Translations under genes and position numbers: made by a program
The notes under the pieces: generated by a model
Told to the model about the DNA's origin: nothing
What the model saw: the letters and a program-made list of their open reading frames with translations, nothing else
Database searches by the model: none
Shown here: positions 1 through 8,158 of the stretch, in pieces
Numbering within the stretch: position 1 is the stretch's first letter
How the letters are laid out: each line of letters opens with the position of its first letter
Source of the DNA: Planctomycetota bacterium
GTDB lineage: Bacteria > Planctomycetota > SZUA-567 > H5-PLA8
Length of the DNA: 64,000 nucleotides
Assembly (NCBI GenBank): GCA_027493525.1
Contig: JAOSKN010000002.1
Location: 1,034,288 to 1,098,287 of the forward strand
Reading direction: 5' to 3'

Positions 1-1
1 G

Positions 2-1174
2 CACGGCATCGAGGGCGTGCTCAAGGAAGAACTCCTCGACCTGAGCGCGCAGGCGCCCGACGAGGTCGCGCTGCTGCGCGTCACCCCCACCGCCGGTTCC
101 ATCGGCACCTGCCGCTACAAGCTCAAGAAGGAGCACGCCGAGGACTTCGACCGTGTCATCGAGGTCTTCAAGCGCCATGACGTCGGCTACTTCTTTTACA
201 TCGGCGGCAACGATTCGATGGACACCGCCAACAAGGTCAGCCTGATGGCCCGCGAGAAGGGCCTGGAATTGGTCGGGATCGGCGTGCCCAAGACCATCGA
301 CAACGACGTGGGGGACAGCGAGTTCAAGCTGATCGACCACACGCCCGGCTACGGCAGCGTCGCGCGCTACTGGCTCAACACGGTCGCCGCGGCCAACGAG
401 GAGAATTCCGGCTCCAGCCCCGCCGACCCGGTGCTGGTGCTCCAGGCGATGGGGCGCAAGATCGGCTTCATTCCCGCCGCCGCGCGCCTGGCCGACCCCG
501 GCCGCGAACTGCCGCTGCTGATCTTCCTCGCCGAGTCCAACCTCACCCTCGAGGAGGTCCACGCGAAGGTCAACGAGACGCTGGGCAAGCACGGCCGCGC
601 GATCGTCGTCGTCAGCGAGGGCTTCAACATCCCCGAGGACGTGCTGGGCGCGACCCGCGACGCCTTCGGCCACGTCCAGTTCAGCGCCAGCCGCACCACC
701 GTCGCGCAGGTCTTCGTCAACTACCTCAACGACAAGGGCCTCTGCGTGCCCGGCAGCGCGCGCGGCCAGGTCCCCGGCACCGACCAGCGCGGCAGCATCT
801 ACCACGCTTCCCCCGTGGACCTCGAGGAGGCCTACCGCGTCGGCGAGAAGGCCGCCGAGCTGGCCGCCGAGAATCAGAACGGGCAGATGGCCACGATCCT
901 GCGCAAGCGCGGCAGCATCTACGGCGTCCACTACGCCAACGTGCCGCTCCACGAGGTCGCCAACAGCGAGCGGGCGTTCCCGAAGCACTGGATCACCGCC
1001 GACAAGGCCGACGTCACCGACGAATTCCTCGCCTACGCGCAGCCGCTCGTCGGGGAGGACTGGGTCAGCGTCCCGCTGCTCAACGGCCGCCCGCGCTTCA
1101 CGCGCTTCAAGCCCATCTTCGCCGAGAAGAAGTGTCCCGCGTACGTGCCCGTCGGCTACCGCAAGAAGAAATAA
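2..1174 (+). CDS. pfp: 6-phosphofructokinase, probably pyrophosphate-dependent (5' end outside window)
   Basis: This is the C-terminal 390 residues of a phosphofructokinase that phosphorylates fructose 6-phosphate in the cytoplasm. The frame is open to the left edge (HGIEG precedes the GTG at 17), so that GTG is internal and the true start is outside the window. The family signatures GGNDSMDT and PKTIDND are visible. The Asp after GGN and the Lys in PKTIDND stand where ATP-dependent enzymes such as E. coli PfkA have Gly, which is the known signature of the PPi-using subtype. A reversible PPi-dependent reaction is therefore inferred, not shown. It ends 28 bp before a HAD phosphatase on the same strand and may be cotranscribed with it. 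Confidence 0.9.
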   Translation, partial: HGIEGVLKEELLDLSAQAPDEVALLRVTPTAGSIGTCRYKLKKEHAEDFDRVIEVFKRHDVGYFFYIGGNDSMDTANKVSLMAREKGLELVGIGVPKTIDNDVGDSEFKLIDHTPGYGSVARYWLNTVAAANEENSGSSPADPVLVLQAMGRKIGFIPAAARLADPGRELPLLIFLAESNLTLEEVHAKVNETLGKHGRAIVVVSEGFNIPEDVLGATRDAFGHVQFSASRTTVAQVFVNYLNDKGLCVPGSARGQVPGTDQRGSIYHASPVDLEEAYRVGEKAAELAAENQNGQMATILRKRGSIYGVHYANVPLHEVANSERAFPKHWITADKADVTDEFLAYAQPLVGEDWVSVPLLNGRPRFTRFKPIFAEKKCPAYVPVGYRKKK

Positions 1175-1202
1175 AACCCGCAACCTGGACCAGGAGCCGC
1201 CC

Positions 1203-2087
1203 ATGTCGGACGTCGCAAAGCTCAAGGCGTTCAAGCCCCAGCACCCCTTCTTCGTCGGCATCGACTCCGACGGCTGCGTCTTCGACACGATGGAGATCAA
1301 GCAGAAGGAGTGCTTCATCCCCAACATCATCAAGCTCTACGGCGGCCAGTCGGTCAGCAAGTACCTGCGCGAATGCGCCGAGTTCGTCAACCTGTACTCC
1401 AAGTGGCGCGGCGTGAACCGCTTTCCCGCGCTGCTCAAGAGTTTCGAGCTGCTCGCCGAGCGCCCCGAGGTCCGCGCGCGGGGCTTCAAGAATCCGGACC
1501 TCTCCTCGCTGCAGGCCTGGACCGAACGCGAAACGAAGCTCGGCAACCCCGCGCTCAAGGCCGAATCCGAGAAGACCGGCGACGCCTGCCTCAAGCTGAC
1601 CTATCGGTGGTCGGAGACCGTCAACAAGGCCGTCGAGGAGATGGTCTTCGGCATCCCGCCCTTCCCCATGGTCCGCGAAAGCCTCCAGAAGCTCACCGGC
1701 CGCGCGGACAAGATCGTTTGCAGCCAGACGCCGACCGAGGCGCTGGTCCGCGAATGGGAAGAGCACGGCATCCAGGGCTTCGTGGAGTTCATCTGCGGGC
1801 AGGAGATGGGCACCAAGACCGAGCACCTGGCCTTCGCCAGCGGCGGCAAGTACGAGCCCGGCCGCGTCCTGATGATCGGCGACGCGCTCGGCGACCTCAA
1901 GGCCGCGCAGGGCAACAAGGCGCTCTTCTATCCGATCATGCCCGGCGACGAGGACGCGAGCTGGACGCGCTTTCACGACGAGGCCATCGACAAGTTCCTC
2001 GGCGGCGCCTTCGCCGGCGACTACCAGAAGCAATTGATCCGCGACTTCGAGAAGCGGCTCCCGGAAACGCCGCCGTGGAAGAAGTGA
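1203..2087 (+). CDS. HAD-superfamily hydrolase
   Basis: A 294-residue haloacid-dehalogenase-type phosphatase. Motif I is DSDGCVFDT near residue 20 (nucleophile Asp and the D+2 acid), a motif II-like CSQTPTE lies near residue 177, and the motif IV acidic pair is in MIGDALGDLKAA near residue 222. A helical cap lies between motifs I and II, as in subclass I enzymes. The substrate cannot be read from sequence; phosphorylated sugars or phosphoglycolate are typical for relatives. The ATG follows AGGAG with good spacing and lies 28 bp after the phosphofructokinase, suggesting an operon. The stop codon TGA is the first three bases of a heptanucleotide array. Confidence 0.85.
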   Translation: MSDVAKLKAFKPQHPFFVGIDSDGCVFDTMEIKQKECFIPNIIKLYGGQSVSKYLRECAEFVNLYSKWRGVNRFPALLKSFELLAERPEVRARGFKNPDLSSLQAWTERETKLGNPALKAESEKTGDACLKLTYRWSETVNKAVEEMVFGIPPFPMVRESLQKLTGRADKIVCSQTPTEALVREWEEHGIQGFVEFICGQEMGTKTEHLAFASGGKYEPGRVLMIGDALGDLKAAQGNKALFYPIMPGDEDASWTRFHDEAIDKFLGGAFAGDYQKQLIRDFEKRLPETPPWKK

Positions 2088-2204
2088 ACAGTGAACAGTG
2101 AACAGTAAACAGTAAACAGTAGCAGCAGATCGACAAAAGTAGTTGTAGTTCACTGTTCACTGTTCACTGTTCACTGTTCACTGTTCACTGATTTCTGTTT
2201 ACTG
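2085..2204. repeat. Facing heptanucleotide arrays (TGAACAG) between convergent genes
   Basis: The plus strand shows TGAACAG three times then TAAACAG twice (2085-2119), a 29-nt spacer, then TTCACTG six times (2149-2190), ATTTCTG and TTTACTG (to 2204). Read on the minus strand the right half is TAAACAG, AAATCAG and six TGAACAG. Two arrays of the same heptamer therefore face each other, each starting exactly at the stop codon of one convergent gene: TGA of the HAD gene and TAA of the sulfatase. The arms are complementary and could form a long hairpin, possibly a bidirectional terminator. Confidence 0.93.
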
Positions 2205-3836
2205 CCCTTCTATAAGTCCCTCGTACTCTGTGCCCTCCAGGCTCCCGCCTGCTTGCTTGAAGCTCTCCAGGTCGATATCGCGCAGCGTGAACGTCGTCTC
2301 ATGCCGAATGGCATTGAGCACCGTCTCGCCCTTCGATTCCATCTGAGCCAACTCCTCCGGCGGTAGTTTGTCCACCCAGCGCGGGAACTGGCTGTTGGCG
2401 CGCGCGGGCTGCGGTTCCGGCAAGTTGTAGTTCTTCAGGCGCCCGGCAGCGTCGAGCGAGTCGGCGAAGCCGTGCTTTCGCTCCCAGGCCTCCAGGGCGG
2501 CCTTCATCTCGTCCGCGCGCCGGCGCTCGGCGGGCCGCGCCTCGCCCAGCAGCAGGTTCGCCGCCTCCCGCGGGTCGGCGGCCAGGTCGTAGAGTTCCTC
2601 CCAGCCATCGCGGAGATAGTAATTGTACTTCCAGTTTCCGCGCCGCAGGGAGAGCCAGCGCCCGGCTTCGTGGCCGATCTCCAGCACGATCTCGCTGCGC
2701 GGTTCGGCGAGCCCGCCGCCGGGCCGCCCGAGCAGCGAGGCGCCGGGCAGCGCGGGCGTCCCGGGATAGGGGACCCGGGCGAGGTCCAGGAAGGTGGGGG
2801 CGAGGTCGAGCAGCGAGACGAACTCCTCGCGCACCGCGCCGGCCTCGATCCGGCCCGGAAGCCGGGCCAGGAAGGGGATGCGCGTGGAGCCCTCGTACGG
2901 GATGCTCTTCTGCCACTGGCCGTGGTCGCCGAGCATCTCGCCGTGGTCGCTGACGAAGGCCACCAGCGTCCGTTCGGCCAGGCCCAGCGCGTCCAGCGCG
3001 CGCAGGATCCGCCCGACGCCGTGGTCGATCAGGCTGATGGAGCCGTAATAAAGGGCCTTCACGCGCTTGAGGCGCTCCGGCGACGAATTGCCCATGCTCG
3101 CGTAGTCGCGCATGTAGCGCCGCTGCGGCGTCATGCTCTCGCGGGGCCGGTCGTAGTTGAACGGCGGCGGGATCGTCTCGAACGGGTATTTCGAGGCCCA
3201 GGGCTCCGGTGGATTCCATGGCGGGTGCGGCGCGATCCAGCTCGACCAGCAGAAGAACGGCCGCCGCCGGTGGGCCTTCAGGAACTCGATCGTCCGGTCG
3301 GCCACCCAGGTGCTGCCGTGGCGTTCCTCGGGGATCGCCGAGACCTGCGGGAGGTGGTAGAGCAGGTTGCGGACGCCGTGGACCTCGCGCTTGTGCCCGT
3401 AGCCGTGCGCCTTGAGATACAGCAGGTACTCGTCGTCCTCGCGGTGGTCGGGGATCTCCTCCATAAGCTCCATGCGGTGGAAGCCGAAGTGCCGGCGCAC
3501 CGGGCGGAAGTGCATCTTGCCGATGCCGCGCGTCGTGTAACCGGCCAGGCCGAGCAGTTCCATGACCGTGGGCAGTTGCGGTTCGGGGTTGGGGACGTTG
3601 TTCCCGTGGCGGCCGTGGCGCGCGCAGCGCTGCCCGGTCATGAAGCTGTGCCGCGCCGCGATGCAGACGGGAACCGGCGTGTAGGCGTTGGCGAAGCGCG
3701 TCCCTTCGGCGGCGAGCCGGTCCAGCGCCGGCGTGCGGATGACCGGGTGCCCCGCGCAGCTTAGCGCGTCGGCGCGCATCTGGTCCACCATCAGCACGAG
3801 GATGTTGGGGGTCTGGGCGGCCTGTTCGGCGGGCAT
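2199..3836 (-). CDS. Type I sulfatase, Cys-type
   Basis: A 545-residue sulfatase of the alkaline-phosphatase fold that hydrolyses sulfate esters. The formylglycine motif is C58-I-A-A-R62, followed by the conserved MTGQR context. N-terminal metal ligands lie in LMVDQMRAD, and the second metal site is FVSDHGEMLGDHG. The modified residue is Cys, so maturation could use either FGE or an anaerobic sulfatase-maturating enzyme. No convincing signal peptide precedes the domain (MPAEQAAQTPNILVL), suggesting a cytoplasmic enzyme or an atypical signal. The start has an AGGAG site eight bases upstream. Length is normal for the family; the sulfated substrate is unknown. Confidence 0.93.
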   Translation of the reverse strand: MPAEQAAQTPNILVLMVDQMRADALSCAGHPVIRTPALDRLAAEGTRFANAYTPVPVCIAARHSFMTGQRCARHGRHGNNVPNPEPQLPTVMELLGLAGYTTRGIGKMHFRPVRRHFGFHRMELMEEIPDHREDDEYLLYLKAHGYGHKREVHGVRNLLYHLPQVSAIPEERHGSTWVADRTIEFLKAHRRRPFFCWSSWIAPHPPWNPPEPWASKYPFETIPPPFNYDRPRESMTPQRRYMRDYASMGNSSPERLKRVKALYYGSISLIDHGVGRILRALDALGLAERTLVAFVSDHGEMLGDHGQWQKSIPYEGSTRIPFLARLPGRIEAGAVREEFVSLLDLAPTFLDLARVPYPGTPALPGASLLGRPGGGLAEPRSEIVLEIGHEAGRWLSLRRGNWKYNYYLRDGWEELYDLAADPREAANLLLGEARPAERRRADEMKAALEAWERKHGFADSLDAAGRLKNYNLPEPQPARANSQFPRWVDKLPPEELAQMESKGETVLNAIRHETTFTLRDIDLESFKQAGGSLEGTEYEGLIEGQ

Positions 3837-3965
3837 GCGCGGCTCCTCCCGGGGGAAGCGCCCACTTTACCGCCGCCGGGCGCCCCTTGCAGCGAAGTTC
3901 GATCCTTTCCGCGCGTCCGGAATTGACCGGACAGACCGGTGCGTGGTTGCTATCCTGGAGCCCCC

Positions 3966-5441
3966 ATGAACGAACCTTCCCTGGATGCAGCGAACGCTGG
4001 AGGCGGCCCCGCCTGGCGGCGCGGGCTGGCCTTCCTCACCGTCGCCCTGATGGGCCTTTCCTTCAACCTGGGGTACTACCTTTTTCACTGGCTGCCCGGC
4101 CCGCTCTTCAAGCTGCTGCCCGGCGGCCTGCAGCACCATCTTGAAGCGGAGAAGCCGCTCTACTTCTCGCCCCTGGACGCGCTCCTGCCGCTGCTGCTGC
4201 TGGTGCTGGCTTGGGACCTGTTCAAGGGGCGGATCCGGGACTGGGCGCTGCCGCTCCCAAACCTGCTCTGGGCGCTGGCGGCGCTCGTGAGTTTCGCCTG
4301 GGTCGATTCCGGCGGCCGCGGTTCGTGGTTCAAGTCGGCGCTGCTCCAGACGGGGCTGGTGGCCGTCTGCGGCGTGTGGGCCTTCCGGCATTTCATGCGG
4401 GACTTGAAGACCGCGCGCGCGCTGGCGCTGGTCCTCGGCGCGAGCCTCGGCGTCTGCCTGCTCGCGGCGCTTTACCAGTACGCCGCGCCGGTGGGCCGGC
4501 CGCTGAAGCCCGGCGAGCACGACCTGGCCCTGGCGGGCGGCTACACGAACCTTCGCGTCAGCGGCTGGTACGACTACCGCGGGCAATTGGCCGCGCAGGT
4601 CGCGATGCTCGTCCCGGCCTGCGTGGCGCTGCTGGCGCTGGGGCGCGATCCGGCCGCGCGGATCGCCGCGGGCGCGGCGGCCATGGTGGGCCTCTGCGTC
4701 TGCCTCAGCGGCGGGGGCGTGATCGGGGCGAGCGCCGGCGTGCTGGCCGTTGCCGCCGCGCTCTGGTCGTCTCGCCAGCACCTGCCCTGCGGCCCGCTCC
4801 AGACCACCCCGGGCTGGAAGGCCATCCTGATCGCCTTCGGGCTCGTCGCGGCCTTGGGGGTCGTCTTGCCGCTGCTCCCGCGCAAGAACCCCGAGGCGCT
4901 CTGGGACTCGCTCACCCTGTACCGCAAAGTCGATACCGAGAAGGGCAAGCGCGCCATGGAGACCGCCCGGTTGCGCCGCCACCAGGCCGCCTTGGCGCTG
5001 CTGAGCGACCGGCACGCGTGGAAGAAGGGCGTCGGCGCCGGCGGCTTCCAGAGCGCCGTCAACGTACACTACGACGACCTGGCCTACCCCAAGCCCGGCG
5101 CGAACACCGACGACGAGGCCGCCTTCGACCAGGACGCCGACGAGCCCTTCAGTTTCGGGCTCTACGAGACCACCGCCGTCGAACTCGGCATCGGCGGGCT
5201 GCTGGCCGTGGTCTTCGTCTATCTCGCGTGGGCCGGCGCGGCGCTCGCCGCGTTTCTCAAATCCGCCGAAGACGACGCGCGCATGCTCGCCCTGGCCAGC
5301 CTGGGCGCGGCCGCCGGCGCGGCGGTCTTCTCGATCTTCGGCCACCCGCTCGTGCGCGGCTGCGGCGGCACGTGGGCCTTCTTCATGGGCTTGGCCTTAT
5401 TTCTGAATGCGCGGGCTTCCGAGCAAGCGGCGAATAGGTAG
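3966..5441 (+). CDS. O-antigen ligase/polymerase-like membrane protein
   Basis: A 491-residue polytopic membrane protein with about ten hydrophobic segments and a large hydrophilic loop near residues 300-400. The loop carries the GVGAGGFQSAVNVH stretch, resembling the periplasmic G-x-G-x-x-F motif of the WaaL/Wzy family. Such proteins join or polymerise glycans at the periplasmic face of the inner membrane. I chose the ATG at 3966 because GGAG sits five bases upstream; an in-frame ATG at 3939 lacks a ribosome site. It starts divergently from the sulfatase. Family membership is by fold and motif, and the exact acceptor is unknown. lpxK 1.4 kb downstream fits an envelope role. Confidence 0.7.
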   Translation: MNEPSLDAANAGGGPAWRRGLAFLTVALMGLSFNLGYYLFHWLPGPLFKLLPGGLQHHLEAEKPLYFSPLDALLPLLLLVLAWDLFKGRIRDWALPLPNLLWALAALVSFAWVDSGGRGSWFKSALLQTGLVAVCGVWAFRHFMRDLKTARALALVLGASLGVCLLAALYQYAAPVGRPLKPGEHDLALAGGYTNLRVSGWYDYRGQLAAQVAMLVPACVALLALGRDPAARIAAGAAAMVGLCVCLSGGGVIGASAGVLAVAAALWSSRQHLPCGPLQTTPGWKAILIAFGLVAALGVVLPLLPRKNPEALWDSLTLYRKVDTEKGKRAMETARLRRHQAALALLSDRHAWKKGVGAGGFQSAVNVHYDDLAYPKPGANTDDEAAFDQDADEPFSFGLYETTAVELGIGGLLAVVFVYLAWAGAALAAFLKSAEDDARMLALASLGAAAGAAVFSIFGHPLVRGCGGTWAFFMGLALFLNARASEQAANR

Positions 5442-5502
5442 TCGAAAGTCGCAAGCTCTAAAGAGATTAATGCTGCGAGATTCTGCAGGTACGGAATACT
5501 TT

Positions 5503-5533
5503 CCCAGAACCCAGAACCCAGAACCCAGAACCC
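5503..5533. repeat. CCCAGAA heptanucleotide tandem repeat (x4)
   Basis: Four perfect tandem CCCAGAA units followed by a partial CCC lie in the short gap between two convergent genes. Unit length and placement match the TGAACAG arrays at 2085-2204, though the heptamer differs. No inverted partner is seen here. Confidence 0.9.
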
Positions 5534-5536
5534 GAG

Positions 5537-6352
5537 TCAACCTTTCACGCCCACCAGTACGCAGCGCGAGGTATTCTCGGCGTACGCTTCGCCAAGCAGG
5601 CTCCCGAAACGCGCTCGAACGGAGAGCCCGGTTTCGGCGAAGAGCCCGGCCAGTTCGTCGGGCGCGTAGGCGCGTACGGATTCAACCATCCTCCGCTTTT
5701 CGGCGCGGCTGGCGGCATCGAGTACCGCGATGGCTTTCTCGATCCGCCCGCGCGCGGGGTCGTAGCGGCGCGTCTCGACGAGCGTCTCGCCGCCGGCCGC
5801 GCGCTCCGAACTCGGGGCCAGGTTGGCGAGCGTGTGGGGCAGGTTGAGGAAGTCCAGCAGCAGCACGCCCCCGGGCCGCAGGACCCGCGCGGCCTCGCCC
5901 AGCGCGCGGCGGTTTTCGGCCTCGTCCTCGAAATAGCCAAAGGAAGTGAAGAGGTTGACGACGGCATCGAAGGCCCCGGAGGCGAACGGGAGCGCGCGCA
6001 TGTCGGCGCGCACGCTGGGCGGGGCGCCCGGCTGGGCCGCGCCGCAGCGGAGCAGCGCCAGGGAGAGGTCCGCGCCGACGACGGCGAGGCCCGCCTCGCG
6101 CAGGCCGCGCGCGTAGCGCCCCGCGCCGCAGCAGAGGTCCAGCACGCGCCCGCCCCGCGCCCCGTGGGCTTCGAGCGCGCGGACCAGGAAGGGCACTTCG
6201 CGCCGCGCGGCATCCTCGTCACGGTGCGCGTAGCGCGCCAGGTAGTCGCCCCCGAAGGCCTCGACGTACCAGGGCGGGTCGGTCGGCGGTCGGTCGGCCA
6301 AGGTCTCTCCGCTGGCGAAGCGAATGCGTGGAACTAGACTCGAGTGCTCCAT
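5537..6352 (-). CDS. Class I SAM-dependent methyltransferase
   Basis: A 271-residue Rossmann-fold methyltransferase. Motif I is VLDLCCGAGRYA near residue 73, the acidic residue after strand beta-2 is in VVGADLS, motif II is AFDAVVNLFTSFGYF, and the post-motif ARVLRPGGVLLLDFLN is canonical. The N-terminal PPWYVEAFGGDYLARYAHRD is typical of small-molecule methyltransferases of this family. The methyl acceptor is unknown. Its ATG (6350-6352) overlaps the ATG of the divergent thioesterase gene (6351-6353), so one of the two genes probably starts further inside; a TTG about 15 codons in is an alternative here. It converges on the O-antigen-ligase gene across a CCCAGAA array. Confidence 0.85.
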   Translation of the reverse strand: MEHSSLVPRIRFASGETLADRPPTDPPWYVEAFGGDYLARYAHRDEDAARREVPFLVRALEAHGARGGRVLDLCCGAGRYARGLREAGLAVVGADLSLALLRCGAAQPGAPPSVRADMRALPFASGAFDAVVNLFTSFGYFEDEAENRRALGEAARVLRPGGVLLLDFLNLPHTLANLAPSSERAAGGETLVETRRYDPARGRIEKAIAVLDAASRAEKRRMVESVRAYAPDELAGLFAETGLSVRARFGSLLGEAYAENTSRCVLVGVKG

Positions 6353-6815
6353 GAACGATCGCGAAGCGCCGGAAGCATCCTACCACGAGACGCGCACGGA
6401 AGTCCGGTACGCCGAGACGGACCAGATGGGCTACGCGCACCACGCCTGCGCCGTGGCCTGGTTCGAACTGGGCCGCGTGGCCTGGATGCGCGAACTGGGC
6501 TGCCCGTACCGCGAACTCGAGGCGCGCGGGATCCTGATGCCGGTGGTGCGCCTGGACCTGCGCTACGTCGCGCCGGGGCGCTTCGAGGACAACCTGGTGA
6601 TCGGCACGCGGCTGCTGGAACTCCGCCGCGCGCGCGTCGTCTTCGAGAATCGCGTCGAGCGCGAGGCGTCGGACGGGGCCCGCGAGCTGCTCGTTCAAGG
6701 CGCGGTGGAACTGGCCTGCGTCGACCGCGAGGGTCGGATTCAGCGCCTGCCCGGCGACGTCCGCGCGCGCTTCGAAAGCAGGCTGCCCGGGGGCGCCGGG
6801 CCGGTGCGCCCGTGA
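6351..6815 (+). CDS. ybgC: YbgC/FadM-type acyl-CoA thioesterase
   Basis: A 154-residue single hot-dog-fold protein. The family signature is RYAETDQMGYAHHACAVAWF, in which the Asp of ETDQMG is the usual catalytic residue, followed by the helix with ELGRVAWMRELG. Relatives hydrolyse acyl-CoA thioesters in the cytoplasm and often travel with tol-pal or envelope genes. It overlaps lpxK by four bases (GTGA), indicating translational coupling. The ATG overlaps the start of the divergent methyltransferase, leaving no room for two separate leaders unless one start is wrong. Confidence 0.88.
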   Translation: MNDREAPEASYHETRTEVRYAETDQMGYAHHACAVAWFELGRVAWMRELGCPYRELEARGILMPVVRLDLRYVAPGRFEDNLVIGTRLLELRRARVVFENRVEREASDGARELLVQGAVELACVDREGRIQRLPGDVRARFESRLPGGAGPVRP

Positions 6816-7894
6816 CCGCTGCCGCGGCGGGCGAGCCCAAGGTCGTGACGCCGCCGCCGCCGGCCCCGCCGCTGCCGCATCTGCTGCGCTGGACCGCCCC
6901 GCCGCTGGCCGCGCTCTTCGCACTCGGCATCGCCCTGCGCCGTACGGCCTACGACCTGGGATTGAAGGCGGTCCGGCGCGCGCCGCTGCCGGTCCTCTCG
7001 GTCGGCAACCTCACCGTCGGCGGGACCGGCAAGTCGCCCATGGCGGCCTACCTGGCCAAGGGCCTCCTGGCCCGCAAGCGCAAGCCCGCGATCCTGATGC
7101 GCGGCTACGGCGCCGCGCGCAGCGAGGACCTCAACGACGAGGCGCGCGAGATGCTCCGGCGCGTGCCCGACGCGAACCTGATCGTCAACCCCAACCGCTA
7201 CGAGGGCGCCTGCGAGGCCCGCGACAACGGGCTCGACGTCGCGCTCCTCGACGACGGCTTTCAGCACTGGCAGCTCGCCCGCGACCTCGACCTCGTGCTC
7301 CTCGATGCGACCGACCCATTTGGCGGCGAGCACCTGCTGCCCTGGGGCCGCCTGCGCGAGCCGCCCGAGGCCCTCGCCCGCGCGGGCGTCGTGATCCTGA
7401 CTCGCTGCGACCAGGTTCCGCCCGGGCGCCTCGAGGAGCTCGAAGCCCGCGCCCAGCGCCTGGCCCCCCGCGCCCTGATCTGCGCCGCGAGGCACCGCCC
7501 CGTCGGCTTGCGCAAGGTCTACGAAAAGGTAGAGCCCGTGCCGCCGGAGACCCTCGCCGGGCGCCGCGTCCTGGCCGTCTGCGGGCTCGGCCACCCCGGC
7601 GCCTTCTACGCCACCCTCGCCGCGCTCGGCGCGCGCATCATCGGTTCCGTCACCTATCCGGACCACTTCGACTACGAACGCGTCGGGATCGCCGGCCTGG
7701 AAGAAGCCGCCGCGAAGTTCGACCCCGAGTGGATCGTCGTCTCGGCCAAGGACGCGGTGAAGCTCGAGGGCCTGCACGGCGCCAAACTCAGCCGCCCGCT
7801 GTGGGCCCTGGAGATCAGGACGCAGATCGTGAGCCGCGAGGAGGAACTGTGGAACCGGATCGAGCACATTCTGGCCCGGACGGCGGCGCCGTAA
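6812..7894 (+). CDS. lpxK: Tetraacyldisaccharide 4'-kinase LpxK
   Basis: LpxK phosphorylates the 4' position of tetraacyldisaccharide 1-phosphate to make lipid IVA at the inner membrane. The 360-residue product has an N-terminal hydrophobic segment (LAALFALGIALR), then VLSVGNLTVGGTGKSP carrying the P-loop, followed by the family stretches RGYGAARS, DDGFQHWQLARDLDLVL and the late SAKDAVKL. The length is normal. A GTG start is chosen because the frame opens at the four-base overlap with ybgC; no better start is seen. Its presence is the strongest sign that the organism makes lipid A and is diderm. An HTH gene starts inside its 3' end. Confidence 0.93.
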   Translation: MTAAAAGEPKVVTPPPPAPPLPHLLRWTAPPLAALFALGIALRRTAYDLGLKAVRRAPLPVLSVGNLTVGGTGKSPMAAYLAKGLLARKRKPAILMRGYGAARSEDLNDEAREMLRRVPDANLIVNPNRYEGACEARDNGLDVALLDDGFQHWQLARDLDLVLLDATDPFGGEHLLPWGRLREPPEALARAGVVILTRCDQVPPGRLEELEARAQRLAPRALICAARHRPVGLRKVYEKVEPVPPETLAGRRVLAVCGLGHPGAFYATLAALGARIIGSVTYPDHFDYERVGIAGLEEAAAKFDPEWIVVSAKDAVKLEGLHGAKLSRPLWALEIRTQIVSREEELWNRIEHILARTAAP

Positions 7895-8136
7895 AGACCC
7901 TGCGCAAGGCCCTGCGTCTGCTGGAGGAACTCGCCCGCCGGCAGCCCGCGGGCGTCACGGATCTCGCACGCGCCCTGCGCATCCCCAAGAGCCGCGCCAG
8001 CCGCTTTCTGAGCACCCTCGCCGCCGAAGGCTACGCCGAACGGCTCGCCGACGAGCGCTACGTGCTGGGGCCGCGCCTGGTGGACCTGGCCGGCGCCGCG
8101 CAGGTGGCGCGGCTGTGGGTGGGAGGGCGAAAGTAG
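7849..8136 (+). CDS. Stand-alone IclR-type winged-helix protein
   Basis: A 95-residue protein made almost only of an IclR-type DNA-binding domain: a helix (KTLRKALRLLEELAR), the recognition region (VTDLARALRIPKSRASRFLSTLAAEGYAERL) and the wing YVLGPRLVDLA. The effector-binding domain that normally follows in IclR regulators (about 170 residues) is missing. The GTG start has a strong AGGAGG four bases upstream, lying inside the last 46 bases of lpxK. This argues for a real coupled gene rather than a random remnant, though a 3' truncated IclR gene is possible. Confidence 0.6.
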   Translation: MEPDRAHSGPDGGAVKTLRKALRLLEELARRQPAGVTDLARALRIPKSRASRFLSTLAAEGYAERLADERYVLGPRLVDLAGAAQVARLWVGGRK

Positions 8137-8158
8137 CCGGGCCGCGGCACGGGGCCGG

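Noticed and set aside
17..1174. GTG at 17 as start of the phosphofructokinase
   Set aside because: The frame continues upstream with conserved residues (HGIEG); the gene is cut by the window edge.
2085..2204. CRISPR-like array
   Set aside because: Units are 7 bp with no spacers and no cas genes; it is a short tandem repeat.
3939..3965. ATG at 3939 as start of the O-antigen-ligase-like gene
   Set aside because: No ribosome site; the ATG at 3966 has GGAG at proper spacing.
4211..5437. Long alternative frame of 408 codons inside the O-antigen-ligase gene
   Set aside because: Arg/Gly/Pro-rich composition typical of a shadow frame in GC-rich DNA; the overlapping frame has membrane helices and a ribosome site.
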